DNA of 64,000 bases from an uncultured Algibacter sp. (GTDB lineage: Bacteria; Bacteroidota; Bacteroidia; Flavobacteriales; Flavobacteriaceae), in assembly GCF_947495925.1 (NCBI RefSeq), contig NZ_CANMAU010000003.1, forward strand, positions 558,001 to 622,000. The letters are read 5' to 3'. Of the stretch, positions 34,874 to 43,786 are shown in pieces; the stretch's first letter is position 1, and the number at the start of each line of letters is the position of its first letter. The position numbers were made by a program, and so were the translations under genes. The notes under the pieces are model-generated. The model saw only the letters and a list, made by a program, of their open reading frames with translations, was not told the DNA's origin and made no database searches.

Positions 34874-36607
34874 ATGTTAAAAAAGATAGTTAAACATGGG
34901 AAGAAATTATTCATTGTATTTTTCTTACTGCTTCTTTGTAGCACGTCTATTTTATATAAATATAGGTATCATTTAAAGCATTTACTTGTTATTAGATTAT
35001 ACAATACCATTGAGAAGGACGATGAAGATCTACTCGCTATTTTTTCGTTTAATGATATTGAGGATTCGCGCTTGGTTCAAAAATCAGTTCATTATAAAAT
35101 CAAGCTCGTTTCGTCATCAGGTATTCCAATAGATAGAGCAGATATAGAAGGTATTGATAATCCCGAAATCCCCTTAATATTTACTATAGAGACATGGGGT
35201 ATAAATGGCTATCTTTCTTTTAAGAATGATGAAATGGAGTCTTTATATACAGGGGAGTACGATGCATTTTTTAAGGAGTTTTGTACCTTGATTATAGGGC
35301 ATAGACCCAATGTCTATTTTCGATTAAATCCTGAAATGGAGGTGTCTAGTATTACTTTTCCATGGCAAGGTCACCTTATTTCCTATCAGAAAGCGTTTGA
35401 GTATCTGTCAAGCTTAACGAATACCCACGCGCCTCAGGTTAAGCACATATTTGGCGGAGCTGGATATCCAGGGGTTCTAGAGTTTTATCCTGATTGTGAT
35501 CAAGTTGATGTAGCATCGGTCGTGTTATCTCCTGAATCTGAAAAACCTATAAATTATTACCCAAAATATACCTCGACATATTACAACCTATTTAGAAGAC
35601 TTCATCGGTTGCGGTTTATAGATAAGCCTATTTTTGTATTTGGCTCGTCTGATAAAGATCAAGCAACTATAAGTCCGGATATTCTCGATTCTATTAAAAA
35701 TCAAGTGTATTCAGAAAGAGAAGTTGTTTATTCTAAGGCAAATTTTATAACAAGTAAAAAAACCTACAGAGCAGATCATATTAATGCCTTTGGTTTTGGT
35801 CTCTATGATCCCAATAATTTGCTTAATTCTGAAACAGCTGTTTCTGTAGAGCATCTTTTTGTCGATTTTTCTAGTTTGGAAAATGGCAATTTTGAGAAAC
35901 GTTTTAAAGCGGTTTTGTCTAGAAATCATGATATTATTGTCACGTTCGAACCTTTTAGAAACCCCTTTGGTATTGAAGATATGGATGTGCTCAATAATGT
36001 ATTGAAGCATAATTACGATAAAGACATTGAAAAACTATATGCAATACTTTTAAAAACATCTAATAAGGTTTATTTGCGTTATGCTCATGAAATGGAAATC
36101 CCTATTATAAGATACCCATGGCAAAGTCAAGACCCTGTAACATATATTAAATCATTTAGGTATTTTATGTCTTTTAAAGCAGAGTTGCCGCGAAATATAA
36201 AAAGAGTTTGGGGGCCAGCAGGAGATAGAGGTTCCATTGAATTTTGGCCTGGTTCTGATGTGGTAGATGTTATTAGTTTTGCGATATATGGCCTACCCGA
36301 TAAAAATATAACAAACCCGAATAAACAATTGTCCTTTGAGAAAATTTTTAAAATGAAAAAAAGAAGAATGAGGTTTATAGATAAACCCATTTTTATAACC
36401 GAATTTGGAGTTAAAGGTCCAGAAGACTATCAGACGAAGTGGTTAGAAAATGCAGCAAAAATTTTAAAAAATGAAACACAGGTTATTGGAGCTAATTATT
36501 TCAACATGTCAGACACTCCAAAAGCTTGGGGAGATATTAAACCTCCAGATTGGAGTATTTCCAAAGCAACTTTAAATCTTTTTATAAATACGCTAAACGA
36601 AGAATAA
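34874..36607 (+). CDS. Tandem GH26-like protein, first barrel apparently inactive
   Basis: The protein has 577 residues. An N-terminal helix (about 8-26, KLFIVFFLLLLCSTSILY) suggests membrane anchoring. Two related GH26-like barrels follow. In the second (about 300-577) both catalytic residues are present: Glu406 in YLRYAHEMEIP and Glu510 in IFITEFGVKGP. In the first (about 60-290) the acid/base Glu154 remains (FRLNPEMEV, with Pro in place of His) but the nucleophile position is Gly257 (IFVFGSSDKD). Matching landmarks (GVLEFYPDCDQVDV versus GSIEFWPGSDVVDV) show internal duplication. The first barrel may now be a glycan-binding module. It lies 5 bp after the LtaS-like gene. Confidence 0.78.
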   Translation: MLKKIVKHGKKLFIVFFLLLLCSTSILYKYRYHLKHLLVIRLYNTIEKDDEDLLAIFSFNDIEDSRLVQKSVHYKIKLVSSSGIPIDRADIEGIDNPEIPLIFTIETWGINGYLSFKNDEMESLYTGEYDAFFKEFCTLIIGHRPNVYFRLNPEMEVSSITFPWQGHLISYQKAFEYLSSLTNTHAPQVKHIFGGAGYPGVLEFYPDCDQVDVASVVLSPESEKPINYYPKYTSTYYNLFRRLHRLRFIDKPIFVFGSSDKDQATISPDILDSIKNQVYSEREVVYSKANFITSKKTYRADHINAFGFGLYDPNNLLNSETAVSVEHLFVDFSSLENGNFEKRFKAVLSRNHDIIVTFEPFRNPFGIEDMDVLNNVLKHNYDKDIEKLYAILLKTSNKVYLRYAHEMEIPIIRYPWQSQDPVTYIKSFRYFMSFKAELPRNIKRVWGPAGDRGSIEFWPGSDVVDVISFAIYGLPDKNITNPNKQLSFEKIFKMKKRRMRFIDKPIFITEFGVKGPEDYQTKWLENAAKILKNETQVIGANYFNMSDTPKAWGDIKPPDWSISKATLNLFINTLNEE

Positions 36608-36629
36608 TATTTAAAAAGACTGCCACGAT

Positions 36630-37075
36630 TTAAATAGTTAATAAATCAATCAATTTTCTAGCCCCAACCGTAGCCGTTTCAGGAACAAAAGTTAAGTTCA
36701 TATTAGGTTTTGGATTGATAAAATAGGTGGGTGTGTTTTCGGGGGCATAGTCCATTAAGCTCGCGGCAGGATACATCTGCGGATGTACCTATAACCATCA
36801 GAATATCAGCGGTTTGGCAAATGCCTACAGCCGTTTAAATATAAGGTGTGTCTTCGCCAAACCAAACAATATGAGGTCTTAACTGATATCCTTTTTTATA
36901 CACATCGTTTAAAAGGATGTCGGTTTTACAACTGAAAACATCCATTTCATTAATGCTACTTTTTGCTTTCAGCAGTTCGCCGTGTAAATGAATTACATGT
37001 GAGCTGCCTGTACGTTCATGTAAATTATCTATATTTTGATCAAGTACATAAGGAAAATTGTAACATGATATTATA
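36630..37075 (-). pseudogene. Sir2-family NAD-dependent deacylase (CobB-like) pseudogene
   Basis: Reading leftward, the middle and C-terminal parts of a sirtuin are recognisable: YVLDQNIDNLHERTGSSHVI, HLHGELLKAKSS, RPHIVWFGEDTPYI, then an in-frame TAA (36835-36837), then TAVGICQTADILMVIGTSAD, a frameshift, and YPAASLMDYAPENT to LIDLLTI and a stop at 36630. The N-terminal NAD-binding part (about 90 residues) is missing. Truncation, stop and frameshift make it non-functional. An IS transposase tail lies just beyond its lost 5' end. Confidence 0.85.
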
Positions 37076-37214
37076 TTAATGAATATAAGCAGTTCAAGAC
37101 TAATTGGTATTCCAAATCTATCAAGTTTTAAAAATCTGACAGGTCTCAACTTCAGAGGGATTAAGGATAAAAAGAGATTAATAACACAAAAATAAGCGCA
37201 TTTGACTAAAGATG

Positions 37215-37506
37215 ATTAAAACGAGATACAGATTACCAAAAAAGAACCAAAAATAATAAGTTTAGAAGAAGAGCTGATATTAAACCTATCATAGGTCATT
37301 TGAAGACAGATTTTGGACTGAACCGGAATTATTTTTGGGTTGAAGAATCACCACAAATAAATGCGTTTTTAACAGTAACCAGTTGGAACTTAAAGAAAAT
37401 GATAAAACGGTTGAAAGAAAACTATGTAAATTTATTATCCCTGATTTTAATGCTATTTTTAAGCCAAATTATCTTTTTAAAAATTATATTCGTTAGGTTT
37501 GACTAA
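37215..37506 (+). mobile_element. IS5-like DDE transposase remnant (C-terminal part)
   Basis: The frame from about 37215 gives RRRADIKPIIGHLKTDFGLN then a RNYFWVEESPQINAFL stretch and TSWNLKKMIKRLKEN, which is the conserved C-terminal region of IS5-type DDE transposases (usual form RRRAAIEPVIGHLK...NFKRM) with the catalytic Glu replaced by Lys in IKP. The rest of the transposase is absent. It is a dead fragment beside the truncated Sir2 gene. Confidence 0.7.
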
Positions 37507-37550
37507 GTAGTCAAAGTAAATAGAAATATTAATTAGACATAGCCAGATAT

Positions 37551-38570
37551 ATGAAAATAGACCTTAGAAGTGATACCGTAACAAAACCAACAAAAGCCAT
37601 GTTGGAAGCCATGATGCAAGCTAAAGTTGGTGATGACGTTTTTAGAGAGGACCCCACTGTAAATGAATTGGAATCACGAATTGCTAAAATGTTTAACAAA
37701 GAGTCTGCATTATTTTTTCCTAGCGGTACCATGGCAAACCAAACAGCTTTGAAACTTCTTACCAATCCGGGCGATCAAGTTATTTGTGATAAGTATGCGC
37801 ATATCTGTAATTACGAATCTGGAGGCGCATCTTTTAATAGTGGGATCTCATGTCAATTAATTGACGGACATAGAGGCATGTTTAATGCCGATCAGGTTTT
37901 GAATGCGATAAATCCAGATGCTTACTATTACAGTAAAACAAGTTTAGTGGAAATTGAAAACACCACGAACAAAGGTGGCGGTGCCTGCTGGGATTTTGAG
38001 ACCATATTAGACATCAAAAATGTTTGTAAGCAAAACCGATTAGGCTTTCATTTGGATGGTGCAAGAATATGGCACGCGCTTGTGGCAAAAAATGAAACTA
38101 CAGAACAATATGGCGATGCGTTTGATACTATATCTGTTTGTTTAAGTAAAGGCCTAGGGTGTCCTGTTGGTTCTCTACTTGTTGGAGATTCGGAAATAAT
38201 GAAACAGGCAATAAGAATAAGAAAAACTTTTGGAGGTAATATGAGGCAAGCAGGCTATTTGGCTGCGGCAGGTTTATATGCCCTTGATCATAATATTGCG
38301 AGACTTAGTCAAGATCACTTAAGGGCCAAAGAAATAGGGGCTGCTTTGAATAACATGGGAATTATTAAATCTGTAGAACCCATTGAAACCAATATTGTTA
38401 TTTTTGAATTACATGATGTTGTTGATGAAAATGAATTCACTCAAAAGCTAGCTCATAAAAATATTCACATTATTAGTATGGGTAGTGGTAAGTTGCGTAT
38501 GGTAACGCATAGGGATTACACAAATAATATGCATGAGTATTTAATGACCGAACTAAAAAAGATGGTTTAA
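37551..38570 (+). CDS. Low-specificity L-threonine aldolase
   Basis: This 339-residue fold-type I PLP enzyme starts MKIDLRSDTVTKPTKAMLEA, the hallmark N-terminus of threonine aldolases. The cofactor Lys is in VCLSKGLGCPVGS, the FHLDGARIW motif holds the PLP-ring Asp and Arg, and GGNMRQAGYLAAAG binds substrate. It splits threonine or allo-threonine to glycine and acetaldehyde in the cytoplasm. Length matches the family (about 335-345). It is convergent with the ybaB-like gene. Confidence 0.93.
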   Translation: MKIDLRSDTVTKPTKAMLEAMMQAKVGDDVFREDPTVNELESRIAKMFNKESALFFPSGTMANQTALKLLTNPGDQVICDKYAHICNYESGGASFNSGISCQLIDGHRGMFNADQVLNAINPDAYYYSKTSLVEIENTTNKGGGACWDFETILDIKNVCKQNRLGFHLDGARIWHALVAKNETTEQYGDAFDTISVCLSKGLGCPVGSLLVGDSEIMKQAIRIRKTFGGNMRQAGYLAAAGLYALDHNIARLSQDHLRAKEIGAALNNMGIIKSVEPIETNIVIFELHDVVDENEFTQKLAHKNIHIISMGSGKLRMVTHRDYTNNMHEYLMTELKKMV

Positions 38571-38577
38571 ACAGTTA

Positions 38578-38901
38578 CTATTTAAACATATCCATCCCTG
38601 GGATATTTGGCATCCCTTCTTTAGCCACAGCGGCTAGTTCAGCATCGTTAATGCTTGTAGCTTTTTCTATAGCTTTATTTAGGGTAAGAATTAGGTAATC
38701 CTCAAGTTGTTCCTTATCATCTAGTAAATCATCAGCAATTGTAATAGATTTTATTGTTCTATTTGCTGTTAATGTAATTTTAAGTTTTTCATCATTACTA
38801 GTTTCATCAACTAAAACAGTATCTAAACGTTTTTTAGTATCCTCAACTTTCTTTTGGGTTTCTTTAAGTTTCCCCATCATATTCATCATATCTCCGAACA
38901 T
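38578..38901 (-). CDS. YbaB/EbfC family nucleoid-associated protein
   Basis: The protein has 107 residues and the YbaB pattern: a Met-rich N-terminus ([18 protein letters not shown]), a long amphipathic helix, then a small beta sheet and C-terminal helix ([20 protein letters not shown]). YbaB proteins bind DNA as dimers and influence nucleoid structure; in many genomes they sit beside dnaX-recR, which is not the case here. It is divergent from the S9 peptidase gene. Confidence 0.88.
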   Translation of the reverse strand: MFGDMMNMMGKLKETQKKVEDTKKRLDTVLVDETSNDEKLKITLTANRTIKSITIADDLLDDKEQLEDYLILTLNKAIEKATSINDAELAAVAKEGMPNIPGMDMFK

Positions 38902-38974
38902 AATATCTAAAGGTTTGTTTTATGACAAAATTATTAAATATTGATCTAAATTTGGTAGGTTATCGTTTATTAAA

Positions 38975-41113
38975 ATGGGAAAATATCTAATTATTTTGTT
39001 TGTAAACTTTATTTTTGACAACTCTTGTAAAGAAATTGATGAAATGACACAAAAGGTAGCAAGTATTCAGGCACCAGTAGCAAAGAAAGAAGTTAAAGAA
39101 TTAAGTATCCATAATGATACTCGAATTGATAATTACTATTGGTTGAATGATAGAGATAACACTGAAGTTATTGATCATTTAAATGCCGAAAACCTATTCA
39201 CAAAGCACAGTTTAAAGCACACAGAAACCTTTCAAAAAGATTTGTTTGATGAGATGAAAGGCAGAATAAAGAAAGATGATTCTTCGGTACCATATAAACT
39301 TAATGGCTACTGGTACATTACCAAATACGAATCGGGCAAAGATTACCCCATATATTTAAGAAGAAAGGAGTTTATAGATGCTAAAGATGAAGTTTTGTTT
39401 GACTGTAATGAAATGGCTAAGGAATATGCTTATTTTAATCTTGGTGGTATTTCTATAAGTCCCGATAATTCTTTAGCTGCATTTTCTACTGATACTGTTA
39501 GCAGAAGGCAGTATACCATACAAATTAAAAACTTAATAACAGGAGAAGTTTATTCTGATAAAATAGTAAATACAACAGGAAGTTCAACATGGGCAAACGA
39601 CAATAAAACATTGTTTTATGCTATGAAAGATGAAGTTACGCTTAGATCTCATAAAATTTTTAAACATAAATTGCATACTACAAGCGAAGCAGACTTGGAG
39701 GTATATCATGAGACCGATGAAACCTTTAATACTTTTGTTTATAAAACAAAATCTAAAAAGTATATTGTTATAGGAGCTTCAAGCACCTTGACTTCAGAAT
39801 ATCGCATTCTAAATGCAGATACTCCCGATGAGGCATTTGCTGTTTTTCAAAAAAGAGTAAATGGTTTAGAATATAATATAGCACATTATGGGAATAAATT
39901 TTATATTATTTCTAATTCTAATAAAGCAACAAACTTTAAAGTTTCTAAAACAGACGTAAATAAAACAGAAAAAGCATATTGGGAGGACGTTATTCCGCAC
40001 AGAGCATCTGTTTTGATTGAGGACATTGAGATTTTTAAAGATTATTTGGTTGTTAATGAAAGAGAAAATGGACTTAATAAATTACGTATAATTAGTTGGG
40101 ATGGGGAAGAAGATTATTACTTGCCATTCAATTCAGAAACATATACAGCCTATATTGGTAATAATCCGGACTTTAATAGTAACGATTTGAGATATGGGTT
40201 TAATAGTCTCATATCGCCTAGTTCAATTAAAGAGTATAATTTTAAAACCAAAGTAACAGAAATTAAGAAAGAACAGGAGGTTTTAGGAGGGGCTTTTAAA
40301 AAGGAGAATTATAATTCAAAACGAGTTTGGGCCACAGCAAGAGATGGAGTTAAAGTACCTATTTCGTTAGTTTATAGAAAAGGGGTTCAATTTAATGGTA
40401 CAAGCCCTTTATTGCAGTATGCGTATGGCTCTTACGGTTCTACTATAGATCCTTCATTTTCAAGTATAAGATTGAGTTTGTTAGACAGAGGATTTATATA
40501 TGCTATAGCGCATGTTAGAGGCGGCGAATATCTAGGAAGAGATTGGTACGAAAACGGAAAGCTACTTACAAAAAAAAATACGTTTACAGATTTTATTGAT
40601 TGTTCTAAATATTTAATAGAGCAGAAGTATACTTCCAAAGAACACTTACATGCTTATGGAGGTTCTGCGGGAGGCTTGCTTATGGGAGCTATTATTAATA
40701 TGAATCCAGAGTTGTATCGTGGAGTTTTGGCTGCTGTACCTTTTGTTGATGTTGTAACAACTATGCTGGATGATACAATTCCTTTAACTACTGGGGAGTA
40801 TGATGAATGGGGAAACCCCAATGAACTAGACTATTATAATTATATGAAATCATATTCTCCTTATGATAATGTTAAACAACAAGAATATCCTAATATGTTA
40901 GTAACTACAGGACTTCATGATTCGCAAGTTCAGTATTGGGAACCAGCTAAGTGGGTAGCTAAACTTAGAGAATTAAAGACTGATTCGAACACCCTGTTGT
41001 TACATATCGACATGGATTCTGGGCATGGAGGAGCTTCAGGACGTTTTGAGAGTTTGAAAGAAGTAGCCATGGAGTATGCGTTTTTATTAGATTTAGAGGG
41101 AATTCATGGTTAA
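38975..41113 (+). CDS. S9 prolyl oligopeptidase family serine peptidase (oligopeptidase B-like)
   Basis: The protein has 712 residues. The N-terminus (MGKYLIILFVNFIFDNSC) looks like a lipoprotein signal with Cys18, though the lipobox is imperfect; a cytosolic start at Met24 is the alternative. Residues about 40-430 are the seven-bladed propeller, and the catalytic domain follows: nucleophile Ser in YGGSAGGLLMG, Asp in the TTGLHDSQVQYWEP region, and His in DMDSGHGGASGRF. The KRVWATARDGVKVPISLVYR stretch is characteristic of oligopeptidase B/PtrB. It cleaves short peptides after basic or prolyl residues. Confidence 0.9.
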   Translation: MGKYLIILFVNFIFDNSCKEIDEMTQKVASIQAPVAKKEVKELSIHNDTRIDNYYWLNDRDNTEVIDHLNAENLFTKHSLKHTETFQKDLFDEMKGRIKKDDSSVPYKLNGYWYITKYESGKDYPIYLRRKEFIDAKDEVLFDCNEMAKEYAYFNLGGISISPDNSLAAFSTDTVSRRQYTIQIKNLITGEVYSDKIVNTTGSSTWANDNKTLFYAMKDEVTLRSHKIFKHKLHTTSEADLEVYHETDETFNTFVYKTKSKKYIVIGASSTLTSEYRILNADTPDEAFAVFQKRVNGLEYNIAHYGNKFYIISNSNKATNFKVSKTDVNKTEKAYWEDVIPHRASVLIEDIEIFKDYLVVNERENGLNKLRIISWDGEEDYYLPFNSETYTAYIGNNPDFNSNDLRYGFNSLISPSSIKEYNFKTKVTEIKKEQEVLGGAFKKENYNSKRVWATARDGVKVPISLVYRKGVQFNGTSPLLQYAYGSYGSTIDPSFSSIRLSLLDRGFIYAIAHVRGGEYLGRDWYENGKLLTKKNTFTDFIDCSKYLIEQKYTSKEHLHAYGGSAGGLLMGAIINMNPELYRGVLAAVPFVDVVTTMLDDTIPLTTGEYDEWGNPNELDYYNYMKSYSPYDNVKQQEYPNMLVTTGLHDSQVQYWEPAKWVAKLRELKTDSNTLLLHIDMDSGHGGASGRFESLKEVAMEYAFLLDLEGIHG

Positions 41114-41192
41114 TAAAAAAAAATGTTTTATTTTTGTCCGGTTTTAAGCATCACTGTGTTTTGTTAAAAAACGGTGGTTTAAAAAAGCTTTT

Positions 41193-42233
41193 ATGAAACA
41201 AAAAAATCAAGTATTTGATAGTTTGTTAGATTTAGTAGGCAACACTCCGCTTGTTAAACTTAATAAAATAGCTTCTAAGTTTAAAGGTACTTTTTACGCA
41301 AAAGTAGAATCTTTTAACCCAGGGCATTCCTCAAAAGATAGAATTGCACTTCATATTATAGAACAAGCCGAAGAGAAAGGTATTCTTTCTCCAGGTGATA
41401 CTATAATAGAAACTACTTCTGGTAATACTGGTTTTAGTTTAGCTATGGTAAGTATTATAAAAGGTTATGATTGTGTTTTGGCTGTGAGTTCTAAATCGTC
41501 GCCAGACAAGATTGACATGCTAAAAACAATGGGTGCAAAGGTTTATGTATGTCCTGCACATGTGAGCGCAGACGATCCTAGATCTTACTATGAAGTAGCA
41601 AAACGATTACATTCAGAAATAAAAGGTTCAGTCTATATTAATCAATATTTTAATCAATTAAATATTGATGCTCATTATAAATCGACAGGTCCAGAAATTT
41701 GGAAACAAACAGAAGGTAAAATAACACACCTTGTTGCTTGCAGTGGAACTGGAGGAACTATTTCTGGTACTGCGAAATATTTAAAAGAGCAAAACCCTAA
41801 CATTAATATTATTGGAGTTGATGCTTTTGGGTCTGTGATAAAAAAGTATCATGAAACTAGAGAGTTTGATGAAAAAGAAATTTATCCTTACAGAATAGAA
41901 GGTTTAGGTAAAAACTTAATTCCTGGCGCTACAGATTTTGATTTGATAGATGAGTTTGTTAAGGTAACAGATGAGGATAGTGCGCATACTGCAAGAGAAA
42001 TAGCAAAGTCAGAAGGTATGTTTGTAGGGTATACTTCAGGTGCAGTAACACAAGCTTTGTTGCAATTGGGAGATGAAGATCGTTTTAAGAAAGATGATTT
42101 TGTAGTTGTGATTTATCCTGATCATGGGGCGAGATATATGAGTAAAGTATACAGCGATAAATGGATGGAAGATCAAGGATTTTTCGATAGCGTAAATGAA
42201 GCTGCGGCAGAGAGTATTCAGTACATAAAATAG
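41193..42233 (+). CDS. PLP-dependent cysteine synthase family protein; candidate cysteate synthase (CapA-like)
   Basis: This 346-residue fold-type II PLP enzyme has [12 protein letters not shown], the PLP Lys in [10 protein letters not shown], the Asn loop [13 protein letters not shown] and the phosphate loop [15 protein letters not shown]. General family reaction: beta-replacement on O-acetyl- or O-phosphoserine. The gene is not with other cysteine genes but next to a serine-palmitoyltransferase-like gene. In capnine (sulfonolipid) synthesis a cysteine-synthase homologue (CapA) makes L-cysteate from O-phosphoserine and sulfite, and an SPT homologue (CapB) condenses it with acyl-CoA. That pairing fits here, but ordinary cysteine or cystathionine synthesis cannot be excluded. 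Confidence 0.85.
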   Translation: MKQKNQVFDSLLDLVGNTPLVKLNKIASKFKGTFYAKVESFNPGHSSKDRIALHIIEQAEEKGILSPGDTIIETTSGNTGFSLAMVSIIKGYDCVLAVSSKSSPDKIDMLKTMGAKVYVCPAHVSADDPRSYYEVAKRLHSEIKGSVYINQYFNQLNIDAHYKSTGPEIWKQTEGKITHLVACSGTGGTISGTAKYLKEQNPNINIIGVDAFGSVIKKYHETREFDEKEIYPYRIEGLGKNLIPGATDFDLIDEFVKVTDEDSAHTAREIAKSEGMFVGYTSGAVTQALLQLGDEDRFKKDDFVVVIYPDHGARYMSKVYSDKWMEDQGFFDSVNEAAAESIQYIK

Positions 42234-42251
42234 AAAAAACGAATTGTATGG

Positions 42252-42297
42252 AAAGAGATTAGATTTTGCTAATACAGTAAAATTTAGTCTCTTTTTT
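42252..42297 (+). terminator. Probable terminator after the cysteine-synthase-like gene
   Basis: Long imperfect hairpin (AAAGAGATTAGATTTT with AAAATTTAGTCTCTTT, 14 of 16 pairs) followed by T residues. Confidence 0.65.
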
Positions 42298-42348
42298 ATT
42301 TTATCGATAATTGAGGGTTAAAAATTATGCTCAATACAGATAAATAAT

Positions 42349-42356
42349 TAATTTTG
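42349..42356 (+). promoter_or_regulatory. Possible -7 element for the SPT-like gene
   Basis: TAATTTTG matches TAnnTTTG 116 bp before the ATG at 42473, after the terminator of the preceding gene. No good -33 TTG lies at the expected distance, so this is weak. Confidence 0.3.
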
Positions 42357-42472
42357 CACGAATTAACGATGGACTTCTTGAATTGTTTTTTGAACATGTT
42401 TTATGTAATTAAATTGTTCTAATTATTACCAGATTGACGTCTTAAAATTAATAGCAATAAGATTTTTAATAA

Positions 42473-43732
42473 ATGAAAGATTTATTTGATAAAATTTACA
42501 AAGATAAAGGACCTTTAGGTAAATGGGCTTCTCAGGCTGAAGGATATTTTGTGTTTCCTAAATTGGAAGGAGAAATTTCTAATCGTATGAAGTTTCAGGG
42601 TAAGGACGTTATTACTTGGAGTATTAATGATTATTTAGGTTTAGCAAACCATCCTGAAGTTCGTAAGGTTGATGCAGAAGCAGCAGCTAAATATGGGTCT
42701 GCGTATCCAATGGGAGCAAGAATGATGTCTGGTCATACACATTTACATGAGAAGCTTCAAGATGAGTTAGCTTCTTTTGTAAGTAAAGAGGCAGCCTACC
42801 TTTTAAATTTTGGTTATCAAGGTATGGTATCTACCATTGATGCTTTAGTTGCTAAAGATGATATTATTGTTTACGATGTTGATGCTCATGCATGTATTAT
42901 AGATGGTGTACGTTTACATATGGGAAAACGTTTTACTTATAAACATAACGATGTTGTTAGTTTAGAGAAAAACTTAGAGCGTGCTACTAAAATGGCAGAA
43001 CAAACTGGAGGAGGTATACTTGTTATTTCTGAAGGTGTTTTTGGTATGCGAGGAGAGCAAGGGCGTTTAAAAGAGATTGTAGAATTAAAGAAGAAATTTA
43101 ATTTTAGACTTTTTGTTGATGATGCGCATGGTTTTGGAACTTTAGGAGCAACAGGAGCAGGAGCTGGTGAGGAGCAAGGTGTGCAAGATGATATTGATGT
43201 GTATTTTGCAACATTTGCCAAATCTTTAGCAAGTACGGGAGCTTTCATTGCTGGAGATCAGGAGATTATTGATTACTTGAAGTATAATTTACGATCTCAA
43301 ATGTTTGCAAAATCTTTGCAAATGCAATTAGTAGAAGGCGCGCTTAAGCGTTTAAATATGCTCAAAACAATGCCCGAACTTAAAAATAAGTTATGGGAGA
43401 ATGTTAATGCTTTGCAATCAGGTTTAAAAGATCGTGGTTTCGATATTGGAACAACACAAAGTTGTGTGACCCCAGTATATTTAAAAGGTAGTATTCCTGA
43501 AGCTATGGCATTAGTAAAAGACTTGCGTGAGAATTACGGGATTTTTTGTTCGATAGTTGTATATCCTGTGATACCAAGAGGGATGATTTTATTAAGACTT
43601 ATCCCAACGGCAACACATACATTAGAGGATGTAACGGAAACGCTTAATGCATTTGATGCGATTAGAGAAAGACTACAGAATGGAACATATAAGCGTTTGT
43701 CTGCAGCTGTGATGGCTGCCATGGGCGAATAA
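42473..43732 (+). CDS. Serine palmitoyltransferase-like alpha-oxoamine synthase (sphingolipid or sulfonolipid)
   Basis: The protein has 419 residues. The N-terminus (EGYFVFPKLEGEISNRMKF) and the alpha-oxoamine synthase core are clear: DYLGLANHPEV, YDVDAHACI (PLP-stacking His), VDDAHGFGTLGATG (Asp and His) and the cofactor Lys in ATFAKSLASTGAF. The enzyme condenses an amino acid with an acyl-CoA or acyl-ACP. With serine it gives 3-ketosphinganine; with cysteate it gives the capnine precursor. The neighbouring cysteine-synthase-like gene favours the second. The residues that distinguish the two substrates cannot be read with certainty here. Confidence 0.88.
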   Translation: MKDLFDKIYKDKGPLGKWASQAEGYFVFPKLEGEISNRMKFQGKDVITWSINDYLGLANHPEVRKVDAEAAAKYGSAYPMGARMMSGHTHLHEKLQDELASFVSKEAAYLLNFGYQGMVSTIDALVAKDDIIVYDVDAHACIIDGVRLHMGKRFTYKHNDVVSLEKNLERATKMAEQTGGGILVISEGVFGMRGEQGRLKEIVELKKKFNFRLFVDDAHGFGTLGATGAGAGEEQGVQDDIDVYFATFAKSLASTGAFIAGDQEIIDYLKYNLRSQMFAKSLQMQLVEGALKRLNMLKTMPELKNKLWENVNALQSGLKDRGFDIGTTQSCVTPVYLKGSIPEAMALVKDLRENYGIFCSIVVYPVIPRGMILLRLIPTATHTLEDVTETLNAFDAIRERLQNGTYKRLSAAVMAAMGE

Positions 43733-43749
43733 TTTTTAGTATTGTAATA

Positions 43750-43786
43750 AAAAAAATCCGATTCATGATTGAATCGGATTTTTTTA
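43750..43786. terminator. Bidirectional terminator between SPT-like and GNAT-like genes
   Basis: AAAAAATCCGATTC / GAATCGGATTTTTT hairpin with T runs on both strands. Confidence 0.88.

Noticed and set aside
37051-37149. N-terminal part of the 104-codon Sir2 frame as a real start
   Set aside because: Residues before YVLDQNID do not resemble a sirtuin; the true N-terminus is lost, so this is unrelated DNA joined in frame.
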